Assembly (NCBI RefSeq): GCF_000204055.1
Contig: NW_006768839.1
Coordinates: 186,001-250,000, forward strand
Origin: Melampsora larici-populina 98AG31
Lineage: Eukaryota; Basidiomycota; Pucciniomycetes; Pucciniales; Melampsoraceae
Reading direction: 5' to 3'
Length of the DNA stretch: 64,000 nt
In this document: positions 34,421-44,865 of the stretch, piece by piece
Numbering within the stretch: the stretch's first letter is position 1
How the letters are laid out: each line of letters begins with the position of its first letter
The notes under the pieces: generated by a model
The model's database searches: none
Seen by the model: the letters and a program-made list of their open reading frames with translations, nothing else
Told to the model about the DNA's origin: nothing
Made by a program: the position numbers and the translations under genes

Positions 34421-36052
34421 CTAGCTGTTACGGAAAACCCTAAACTCTTGTAACAGAGTGTTGCGTCTACCATATGCAGCACCCACATCGTCCACTGCCC
34501 CATCCAACAGTCCAGCCTCGTCTGCATCAAACTGGTCTTGAGGATGATCTGGAGTCTCAGGATTCCAAGTGTCGCGGTATTTAAGTGTAAAGTTGTGTAG
34601 CATACAGCACACTCGTAGCCAGATGACCGCACGATCAGCTGAAGGAATATCTTTGATCATAATCCGTAAGTCTTGTAATGACTGAAATCGAAGTTTTAAT
34701 TGACCATTGCCGTGCTCGCTGACAACTCTTTGTTCACTGAGAGCCTTGTTGAAGTCTTTTTTCACTGGATCTAGAATTTGCAAACGTGGGCTTTTGAAAG
34801 TAGGAATGAGATTCTTCGAGCACGAGTAACCTGAGTCGGCCAAAATATACTCCTTCTCGCCAAAAAAAAGTTGTGGTTCTTGTGCAAGCTATACATGAAT
34901 GTCAGGTTCCATCTCAATGAGCCTGATAGATGTGAGTGACTTACCCGTGTTGATGAGTACACACGTTGATCGTGTGCACTTCCACACCACCCGTGTTTTT
35001 GATATATAATCCGGCCTTGGTGATCACATACTAAGAGGGAATTGAGAGCATAGATATGCTTACGGGTCCAAAAATCTTCCGGGTGGATGCTTGGTGCAAA
35101 TGCCAGTGGTATGAGAGTCCCGTCTATGAAGCCAACACAGTCCTTGAAGAATGAATTTCTTGACATATGATTCTTGATTCCATTTCTCTCTTCTTGATTT
35201 GGCCAGTAGAGAAATTCGTCTTCATATTTCAAAATTGCCTCAAAGCAACGATGCGTGAAATTGTGAGCTGAGCCCTCTGAAAAGTTTAAAGGTAAGTTGT
35301 GTATCATACTCAAAGGGTAAGTCGATGTGTTACTTACCACTCAGACCAAACATTTGACCTATCATAAGAGCGCTACCGCCGTTCCCGCTCGATCCAAGGT
35401 GGTATAAAGTAATGAGTAATTGCCATGCAACAGGTGATTGAGGTTGAGACGAGTTGTTCTGGAACACAAGATCATCTTTGATGAGATCCAACAAACGATA
35501 GAAGTTGTCTTTTGACATTCGGGCCTGTTAGAATCAATTCCGCAAGATCAGTTAAAGAGAACCACCTCGATATAAAACTGTAGAACAATTGGGAAGGCTG
35601 ACAAATCGGCGAAAGGTTCTATCGTTGCCATTGAAAACTGCGCTGAACTTGAGTTCTTGGAACAACATAAGTCTATTGTGGGTTCGTGGTTCAACGTATC
35701 GGAGGTAAGTGAGGTCTTCCAAAGCTTGAGCAAGATCTATTGAAAGCTTGAAAGCCTGTTGATGAATGGCCTGCTGAGACATGGTAAGTTCTTGAATCCG
35801 ACCGCTGGAGGTGATGAAATTCTCGAAGGCATGAAGAAGCGATAGCAGGGAGACTAATGTGATTTCTTCATCTTCAGAGTCGTCGTCGTTCAATAAAATG
35901 GTAGCCACAGTGGTCGTCATTTCCATATGAAGGCAGGTGTATAAGGTGATGTAAGATGGGGGTTGGGCGGTGGCGAAGAGCATACCCAACGTATCGGCTG
36001 AGAGTCGAATGAGCTCTGTGGTGAGTTCGTCCTTGTGCCCAGCGCGAGGCAT
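34421..36052 (-). CDS. PIF/Harbinger DDE nuclease (transposase), 478 residues
   Basis: Exons 36052-35603, 35524-35338, 35276-34945 and 34888-34421; every junction is GT-AG and in phase. The catalytic domain matches the DDE_Tnp_4/Harbinger type: CVGFIDGTLIPLAF (first Asp), GWCGSAHDQRVY (second Asp), EYILADSGYSC and EQRVVSEHGNGQLKLRFQSL (Glu region). The N-terminal exon is helical and acidic (DDDSEDEE) with FYRLLDLI after the first junction. It cuts the element ends and joins them at TTA-like targets in the nucleus. An alternative start lies at 36073. No stop or frameshift seen. It converges with the partner gene, 470 bp apart. Confidence 0.9.
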
Positions 36053-36262
36053 GATGTTGTATGTAGCCAACAACGGAAAGACTATGCCAGCAGCCAGTTG
36101 GGGTCCTCAAAGCTACAGGTACATATGTCAAAACATAGATTTTTTTCCCCGCAAAAAAAAAATCTATATTTCTATGTTGCGCTACATATGTAGCGCCACA
36201 TAGATGCTTTGAGTACCCTTATTGATCAGAGTGTTGACTCTCAAGACAGCTAATCGATTTTA

Positions 36263-38131
36263 ATGTCAGCTTTCAATCATCACCGAGTTCATTTTCAAAC
36301 TTCACCAAAACAAACAACAACAACACCATCATCACAACCACAACCATGGTCAGAAAGACACAAGAAATTATCAAAACTATTAAACACTCTAACCAATTCA
36401 AATCATCTAAACTTGAACCATCATCTCATCAATCATCACTTCATCTAAACTCAATCCATCATCAAACTGATCATCAAACTCATCAACTTAATTTCAAAAC
36501 TGGACTATTAATCGAACTTTCAAACAAATTATTACATCAGAATTCAAATCATCATCTTATTCATCAATCATCATCTTTTACTGAAATTAAATTATTAAAA
36601 CGTGTCATTGAATCTCAACTTGATCCTAATTCAGATTTCATTAAAATGCGTGAATTATCTTCAAGTGAATCTGGAAAGGTATCTTGATTTATTCATCATT
36701 GACTTTTCATGTTTTAATGAATTTTTTCTAATCTTGACACAATTTGAATCATGGGGGTTTTCTTTGGTTTGGTTTGGTTTGGTCAGGCTGAATTGGTGAA
36801 AAGTCGATTATCAAAAGATGAAGGAAGAAATCAAAGAAATGTATTTGTACTAAAGACAATATACAAAGCAGCTGCTATTAGAACGAGAAAAGTGAGTCGG
36901 ATGATCTTCAAAAACATCTTCTTAATCCAAAAAAACGATTTACCAAAAGATTTCTTCAAACTAATCCACTTCTTTGGGTCGTACTTTTCACAGCCACTGC
37001 CAGCATTAAAGAGGTTCCCAGATGGGAATATGTAGATCATCAGAAACTCATCAAAGCTCATCACTCAAAGGAACTTTACATAACTGACGTGCTTCGTTTC
37101 AGTCAATCACATCATTGTACATCTTAAGATTGTATTTACCTGGAGGAACTTTATCAGATCTGATGATCAAACGTCAAGAGTTCAATTCAAACTCAATTGA
37201 AGATCATGAAGATAAACCGATTGTAAAACAATGGATCATGGAAATCGTTTTAGGCCTCCATACATCATTGGGTACACAGGGATTTAAATGCCAGCATACA
37301 TCAAAGTTTTACAAAAAGAATTTGCTTAAGCCCTCGAAGCTCTCGATCCGAGCAATTCATCTCTCTTCAAATGCATCAAAGAAATCTAAGGAAGATACCT
37401 GGTGGGTAGAGAACATTCGGATGACATCTGATGCTCTATGACCCGAGTAAGCTTATTGAATCCTTTGTCTCTTGACTCGTAATTGACAATAACATCACAC
37501 TAAACATCTTTTGACAATGACATAGCCCTACATTCCTTGATTCAGCCTTACCACTCAGCATGGCCTTACTGAAATCAATTATACAACAAGAAGCTCGATG
37601 TTGCACAAACAAACGATCAAAACCCTAAGATCCTTTTGATTAGCAGTGATTAAAGATTGATCTAATCTCTTTTGTCATCCAACTACCTTGACTAGATTAG
37701 GGGTTTGGTTAGTAGATGCAGTAAGAGATTCAATTAGTGGATCAAATGGAAACAGTATTGAATCAAACTCAAGTAAGAAAAGACCTGAAAGTTATCCATG
37801 TGTGATTGCAAATTTTGATGAAATTAGATATTGTCATTTAGTGGTTGGTGTTAATGGTGCAGCTCAATATGGCGATGTCAGAAAAAAGTGAGTTTTTTGA
37901 CTTCTTTTATCTCTCAATGAATTTCTCATGAAATCAAGCAAAACAAAAATGAGTTTTTTCTATTGTTGATGATGTTTTTGTAAACAAAATTGCAAACTTG
38001 GTTTAGCATTTCAAGAAGCAGCTCAAACTTCTGGTGCTAGAGCTAGACATGATAGGTTTGAAGAAGGTGTAATTGAAGTTAGAAAATATGATTTAATGAG
38101 TTTTGGACAAAAGTTACATCTTAGTCCTTAA
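36263..38131 (+). other. unrecognised multi-exon gene or remnant
   Basis: Several open blocks with conserved-looking sequence and GT-AG borders on the plus strand: about 36346-36677 (FKTGLLIELSNKLL, MRELSSSESGK), 36785-36892 (AELVKSRLSKDEGRNQRN, then KAAAIRTRK), about 37115-37270 (YILRLYLPGGTLSDLM), about 37695-37890 (PCVIANFDEIRYCHLVVGV) and 37990-38131 (LGLAFQEAAQTSGARARHD, ending KLHLSP and stop). The first block is His/Asn/Ser-rich. Exons do not all join cleanly, so decay is possible. The third block resembles a kinase hinge but no catalytic HRD or DFG motif follows. I do not recognise the protein. Confidence 0.4.
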
Positions 38132-38139
38132 CAATAATC

Positions 38140-39633
38140 TTTCCTCTTAGATCATCTCTGTTTTCAAATTAGGTTTGCTTTTCTTTGGTGTGTGTCTGTG
38201 TGTTGTTTGGTGAGGGTTGGAATGAATTCTTGGTATTCTTGAATTAAATTTATGTAGATATACAAATTTTATATACTATATACTTATCAACTTGTATTAG
38301 TAATATGATTGAAATTGGATTGGGCATTTGTATACCCATCATCAGTCACTTGCCTCTTTTATGCAGAGTTTTTTCTCTTTATATACCATTTATATCATTT
38401 CTTAAAGTTCCATCTACATTGTTTTCTGTTGCTTCAAGTAATTGATTGATTGTGAATAAATGTTTGCCAAGGCCAACATGTGTTGTGAAATCAAGTGATC
38501 TGCTGACACTTCCGGAAAAGATATCAATCTTACTGCAATCAACCTGAACCAGCCCCACAGTAGGTTGCCTTTTTTGGAGTCAACAAATTCCTTACAATAA
38601 GACTTTTGTATTTTGACCACACAAGTCATATGCAAACACTAATGCTGATATGTAGCTGATATATGCTTGCAAAATTGGGATTCAAGTGGAAGGCAATTAA
38701 GTATCAAAATTTTACTTGATGTCTCATACCAAGTCTATGGAACAACTTGAACATCATTATGGACTACGCTATCAACCAAGACCTGCTTGCTTGGCTTCTC
38801 CTGCTGGGAACTAGGGGAGAGACATGCAAGTTGATGCAATCCATAGCCAGTGAACCCCTATCCCCAAATCCAAATTCCTAACCTTTTGATTAGTTGTCAA
38901 CATCATGTTCATTAACTTTCTGATCACCAATTTTATAAATAGTCTCTCCAATATCCTGATATGGTTAATTCCTCAGAAGAAGTAGCAAAAAAAAGTTCAT
39001 GCCCTTGTTGGAAAGTACTGTGCAACGGGGAAGAGAATGCCCCATCAGTACATCATTGACTTCAAAAACCAACACACTCAGTATAAATTTCCAGGAACAC
39101 AATTTGACCGGGTACCGCTCTTTACTGTTGAGTCACAGCATGATCCTTTGTTGCGTACGGTCACCTCAAGAGGTATTTAATCAGTTCTGGAACGGTGTTA
39201 CTTAGAATTCATTTGCTTGCAATTTGATACTTGGCTGATGAATGATCATGGAAATGTAGTGTTTCAGGAAGTGCCTTAGGGAGTGTTTGTATGTTCTCAT
39301 TTGCTGAACATTATGATTCAGACAACTGGCCGATACCCACTTGTATATTCAGCCTCTGCATTGTGCATCTACTTCCAAACTTACAATCAACTGACTCACA
39401 ATGGGAGCCAAAGCCGGACTTCTGGTATTTGGTATGTTGAGATTGAGTGATGGTCTAGCTAAAACCCATCTTTCTCATCATCAATGCTCCAAGATCCCAC
39501 ATTATCATGCTTGGTAAGCCATGTAGGCTTTGAAAGCTAAATTAGGAACCCATTTTCAATCCACTGGTGAAAACTATTGGGTTAGTCTTTGGAAAGGCTT
39601 TAGACACAGTTGAGTAAGTCTAAACATTATCAT
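38140..39633. other. gene-free stretch
   Basis: No supported coding or RNA gene; AT-rich unique-looking sequence between the unrecognised gene and a MULE-type MITE. Confidence 0.4.
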
Positions 39634-39642
39634 TTAGTAAAA

Positions 39643-40600
39643 GGAAACGACTCGGGCCACACTCATCTTTGCTACGGCCACACTTCACGTGACTTGGCTA
39701 CACATACTACATACATGTATTTACTAGCCTTCAAATTCACATTCCAGATCAATGATTCAGGGAGAACCAACACAGCCATTACCACCACCACCATCTCTAA
39801 AACATTAATTGGACATACGGTGAACACTTGACATGATTATTTCATGGAAGCTGAAATGCTTGAATAACAATTACAAACTCTTGAAGAATCTAATCCGGAA
39901 GTTCATCAGCGTAATAATGCTGGATTATGCTCACAATCGCCATCGACTTAAATTGCAGGAGTCTGCAAATCGACCCCAAGCTTGATTTTTACTGTTTACC
40001 AACTACTTACTCAAGATATGAACTTGTGTTTCACTATGTAAGCTTAACAAAGCCCCTCACAAGCGCGTTCGCCGCGCCCTCAAAGAGGCCTCCGTGAACA
40101 TGTGCAATTAAAAACAATCATATGATCACTTTGATCCAGTCTAAATCTTTAAAGTCTTCTATTCCTGAGAAATCCTTGGGTGATGTGAAAAACTCAGCAA
40201 ACTAATTGGTGGTCTTGACTAAGCGTTTGATTCCCTGCCTCACTCCCATACCATCCAACTCAAATTGACTTTCCAATAACCTTCCTCAAGGTCTCTTGTT
40301 ACCTACTGTCTCGCATCACGGAAACAATTCATTGTAACCAACTCGATTTACAATGCATTGAGCGATCATGATCAAACCTGATCAAACATGACTGTTCAAC
40401 GATTACATTTAAATCATCCCTTTTCCACCTCACTCTTCCCGCTCGTTTCCCAATCCTTTGATTATCAAAGAAAAAAATATGCACAGTTACATGTAGTGTG
40501 GTTAATACTAAAATTCTAATACGGAATACTTGTATGTATGTGTAGCCAAGTCACGTGAAGTGTGGCCGTAGCAAAGATGAGTGTGGCCCGAGTCGTTTCC
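39643..40600. mobile_element. MULE-type MITE with 65-bp perfect inverted ends
   Basis: 958 bp. The first 65 bases, beginning GGAAACGACTCGGGCCACAC, match the reverse complement of the last 65 exactly. The nine bases TTAGTAAAA are repeated exactly at 39634-39642 and 40601-40609. Long inverted ends plus a 9-bp duplication are the hallmarks of Mutator-like elements. The interior has no transposase, so it depends on an enzyme encoded elsewhere. Its ends differ from those of the MULE at 5374-11049 apart from the first GGA. Confidence 0.9.
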
Positions 40601-40609
40601 TTAGTAAAA

Positions 40610-41815
40610 GACTTCTATCTGATACCTAAGAGCTGATGTGTGGTTCAGTTAGTTTCTGGAAGATGAAGAAGATTTAGTGTTTTACAAGAATGCTAAAATT
40701 CAAGCTTTCATTAGATTGAAGGAGTCTGATTGATCACCAAGTGATTCTGGATTTGAAGTTGATCAAGCTGAATCAATTTAAATCATCATCTCCCTCTCTA
40801 CATTTTACTTGAGTGCACAATTGATATCTTTTCTTTGGCTCAATTTATGCAGTTTTGATCAGATTTTTGAGTGATAGAAAAGGAAAAGGGGGATTATTGG
40901 TAGCAGTTGAATTTTTCTTAAAAATAGAGAAATATTCAAAAAAACATGAAATTGGTTAGAGATTCTATATATCTATGTATTTCTCTCTTCTTCCTTTGAT
41001 AAATAGAACAATAGTAGGACAAAGTGAGAAGTAGTTTAGAATTCTATTCATTTCATCAGGAAGATCATTTTTGTTAGTCTTTTTGGAACTGAAAGCTTTT
41101 TTTTAGTTCTCCAAAAGAGCAGGTGGTAGAGAGGATTGTCAATAGGCAATATCCAGTGTTCTTGCATCCTCAATCTCATACACATGTGAATCACCACATG
41201 ATAAAATCAGATATCAGCAAAAATGTAATGACTTGTCATAGTCAAAGTTTACTTTATTGGTTGCAATGTCCAAGGTATTGAATATTTACATACTTTGAGA
41301 AGAAGATTACGTGAAACATGATCCTTGATATGGCTATCATAATGCCAAATGACAGCTTTCAGAGGATGCGGTGAAATTCAGCAACTGTGAGGACAGCAAA
41401 TGGTTGGGATCCAATATTTGTGATGGTATTTATTGGCTCTTTCATTGAGATATTCAATATCAGAGAAAAGTAAAAAGCCACACTCACAACGTACGTGGGC
41501 AATATAAAGGTTCCTCTGTACTCACAGAGTGGATGTACTGTTGCCCAATTGACAGAGAGGAACTCTCAAAGTCCAGGGGCTCTTGTGACATTCAGGACCA
41601 GGAATTGGGACCATTACATCAACAACTGATTATTGGACCAACCATGCACGCAACTGCACAATATATAGCCACATGGCTTAGTGTAATTCAGGAGAGCTAT
41701 TGTTCAAATTATATCTCTGCCTGAAGGTGACTTAGTTTTGCAACCAAGTTTGGACAAGGGATATCATCAATATGGGGTTTAGTTGTCAAGCGCTAAATCA
41801 AATAGAAAATTACTA
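40610..41815. other. gene-free stretch
   Basis: Only short ORFs without features; nothing supported. Confidence 0.4.
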
Positions 41816-41820
41816 TCCTA

Positions 41821-42108
41821 GCCGCAGCGCCCGCCGCTGAGACGCTAGTAACACATAATTGCCCGCTTTTGAACTTGTTATTTTTTTTTCTCGATGTGGA
41901 GCCTGGTTAACGCGTTAATAGCGTAAACGTAACTGAAAACGCTAAGCTATCGTTTTCTGATAGCGGTCAAAACCCTGAAAAGCTACGTTATCGGGGATAG
42001 CTTAGCTTTGTGAGTTACGCTAGGTGTCGGGTAAATTTTCCGTTAGAGGGTATAGCTACCCTACGCGTTACTTGTCTCGTAGCGCAGAGTTGCGCTGCTG
42101 GCTCAGCG
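41821..42108. repeat. TAACG-rich terminal-like repeat block (copy B)
   Basis: About 290 bp dense in TAACG, GTTACG and GATAGC words, with inner boundary GTTGCGCTGCTGGCTCAGCG at 42089-42108. That 20-mer is the exact reverse complement of 17454-17473. The block runs into the 5' end of the gypsy gag open frame, so the first ~35 codons of that frame (from 42010) are repeat sequence, not gag. Confidence 0.6.
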
Positions 42109-43985
42109 TTGCAACAACAGCCGGAAAGGTTCTCTCCGGGACGATTTCAGAGGTTACTTCCGATCACAAGCGATCATCGGCCGCGAACTCCTTCAAGAGG
42201 AACAGAGTTCCAATCAAAACTATCGAGGTCGGAAGAATCGAAATCGTCATCAACCTTACTGAACACTCAAGAGCGAGCAATCCTAAGTAAGTTTTCTCAA
42301 ATTACTCAGGATGAGTTCATCATTCCTTTCATGAATGAGCTGTTTCATCATCTTAATTTTCTAGAAAGTCATTCATCTAGAAATGCTGACTTTAATGATG
42401 CTTTTGGACAGTACTTGAATGCTATCAACAGGAATCTGGAAAGCATGTTTCTTCACTCAAAAGAAAGTATTAAGTCTGATGGTAAAAACTTTAGTGATTT
42501 ATTTTCAAAACTTTTTCATCTTAATCAATGTTCAGATCAACAATATAAAACCCTTTATGATCTTGGTAAAAAGAACTTAGATAGTTTTACAAAAATAAAT
42601 AAAAAATTGTTTTCTATTTTTCCTTCTGATTTATCTTTCTCTGAACTTATCCAAAATAGTAAACCAGAAAAAAAATATGTTTCTTTTTCTTCTTTTAATT
42701 TGATAAATGAAAATTTGGTTGAAGTTAAAACACTATTAGAAGAGCATTTGAGAGAAAGAAATCGTGAGATAAAAGGTAAAGCCAAAGCAAGCCTTTGTGA
42801 AGAAGAGAGAGAAAGTGAGCATGAGGAAAAAATGAGTGCTTTAGTTATGACAAGTTTAATTGAAGATATTCATCAAAAGTTGTATGATACTTTGTATACC
42901 AACATCAGCAATACATACCATGACTTAGAAGAAAAACTACATAAATTGACTGATGAAATTTCGAATAACCAAGATCAGCAATTACAATATCAACAAAGAA
43001 CAGATGATAAGTTGGACCAAATTCATCAGCTTCTGTTGAATATGAATAATCAACAAAACCCAACTGTGTTGCAACCAGAAGCAACTCCATCATTTAACAG
43101 GGTAGGAACAGTTGTCCAGAATTTTGAACAACTGAACAGGAGACATGTAGTGGATAATTCGAAAAAGCAAGATAAATCTTTTTTGAGAATGACACCACCA
43201 CATATGAGACAACCAGACGTAGTACAGAGTCCTCCTAGGAGAGAGACTACAGCACCAATTGCAAGTACTTCCTTAGCTGAGCCTCATATTGAAAATATTC
43301 AATATAGAAGAGGAAGCTCCATTGAGGAATTACAAACAACTGCAGAGCTGTTGAGGCAAGCTGAAATTCAAAAAGAACTGCGAAAATCTTATCCACAGGC
43401 TAAAGATTGGCCAACTTTCAGTGGAGAAGGCAAGTACAATCACCAAGAATTTATAGATTGGGTAGAAAAAGTACCAGTTAAAATGATGATGCCAGATATT
43501 TTGATTACGTCAAAATTATTAATTGTATTTACAGGTGTTGCGCGACAATGGCTTTCAGATGAAATGAATGAAGACGGACCCAGAAGTAGAACATGGGCGG
43601 AATGGAAAGAAGCCATCCAAAATAGATTTGGAAACAGCCAGTGGAGAAACAATATGGAGAAAGCCTTCTTGAGGGACAGATTCAAACCTGAAATTCACAC
43701 TGATTGCGTGAAGTGGGCTAGTAAACAACAACAGAGAGTTAGAAGTTTAAAACCTGATGCTACGAGCACTGAAGTTGTTAACAAAATATTATGGATGATT
43801 CCAGGTACTATGCAAATTCCAATTAGGAATAGGATTGGACCTACAGGTAACTGGACAGAATTTATCTTAGCCTTTGAAGAAATTGTCAAGTGTATGTTGC
43901 CAGCAAAAAGACATATACCAGTTAAAAACAATTACTTCAACAAGAATGTTGACAACACGGTTCAGACAAGTAGCACTAGAGCTCA
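42010..43985 (+). pseudogene. gypsy Gag, N-terminal part (cut by copia)
   Basis: Open frame of about 658 codons before the copia LTR. After repeat-derived residues it has an acidic, coiled-coil-rich region, then a retrotransposon Gag core with KDWPTFSGEGKYNHQEFIDW, GVARQWLSDEM and WAEWKEAIQNRFG (capsid-like). The frame continues at 50773 after removal of the copia and one GCTCA. The product would form the virus-like particle of the element. Start codon uncertain because the front of the frame is TAACG repeat. Confidence 0.75.
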
Positions 43986-44848
43986 TGTTGAGAGACACCT
44001 CAGTCTCTCGTACCTAGGTTTCAGCCGTGGTGAAAGGTGAATAAGACTCTAAGTATCAAATCACTTTACATACTAAAATACAGTAGTTTTATTCAAACTT
44101 AAGATGTCAGACTCAAACTTAAATGATCCCTATTTAAATTGCGCCTCCCCCTTTTCGCGCTAATACTCTTTTCCTTTATCCGTCTTCTTACGGAAAGGAA
44201 AAGAGTAAGTTCAACCCCTTCACTACATTATCATCAATAGTCTCTACTCTCCATTAGTTTGATCTTCAATATGACTGTTACTAATTATCATACTGTGATG
44301 TTATCTTTTTCTTTTTCATCTGAATCATTGTCGACGCTAGATCTTACTGAACTCATCGCGTCGACCCTTTTCCTTATTTTATATTGTGACCTGAACAAAC
44401 CTTATAGGTCATATACATAGTCAACTGGTCTATTCTTTCTATTCTCTTCATCTAACAAGTAGTGTCCTTTTTGTACTTGTCTATTTCTATCTTTTGTTCT
44501 ATATAGGTTAGTGTTTCAGGTATTGTGACGAGAAGTGATTGAGACTCACTTCTAGAAACTGTCACGGGAATTCAGGTGAAATTGATCCGTCTTCTTACGG
44601 AAAGGAAAAGAATCTTACTGAACTCATCGCGTCGACCCTTTTCCTTATTTTATATTGTGACCTGAACAAACCTTATAGGTTAGTGTTTCAGGTATTGTGA
44701 CGAGAAGTGATTGAGACTCACTTCTAGAAACTGTCACGGGAATTCAGGTTAGTGTTTCAGGTATTGTGACGAGAAGTGATTGAGACTCACTTCTAGAAAC
44801 TGTCACGGGAATTCGGGTATCTCGACAAAGGAGATTTGTCGCTTTTCA
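43986..44848 (+). repeat. copia 5' LTR
   Basis: 863 bp. Inside are three copies of a ~70-bp unit (near 44510, 44678 and 44750) starting GTTAGTGTTTCAGGTATTG, each a palindrome around AGAAGTGA/TCACTTCT with outer GTGAC/GTCAC. A second unit (TCTTACTGAACTCATCGCG) is also duplicated. Such repeats often hold enhancer or transcription-factor sites. Confidence 0.95.
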
Positions 44849-44865
44849 TGGTAGCGAGAGCTTGG
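44849..44865 (+). promoter_or_regulatory. copia primer-binding site
   Basis: TGGTAGCGAGAGCTTGG directly follows the 5' LTR and resembles the TGGTATCAGAGC initiator-methionine tRNA site used by copia elements. Confidence 0.7.

Larger units (their letters stand above)
31851..36218. mobile_element. complete PIF/Harbinger transposon
   Basis: 4,368 bp. The left end GGGTACTCAAAGCATCTATG matches the reverse complement of the right end, with GCGCTACATATGTAG also shared a base further in. TTA is duplicated at 31848-31850 and 36219-36221, as expected for PIF/Harbinger. Two convergent open genes: DNA-binding partner (+) and DDE nuclease (-). Both reading frames are intact, so the element may be autonomous. 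Confidence 0.9.

Noticed and set aside
37115..37441. Possible protein kinase (YILRLYLPGGTLSDLM)
   Set aside because: Resembles a hinge segment only; no glycine loop, HRD or DFG motif is found nearby.
42010..42120. N-terminal residues of the gypsy Gag frame as real protein
   Set aside because: This part is the TAACG repeat block shared with 17454-17700, so the open frame there is fortuitous.
44510..44820. CRISPR-like repeat array
   Set aside because: Repeats are inside an LTR, lack regular unique spacers and occur in a eukaryotic retrotransposon.
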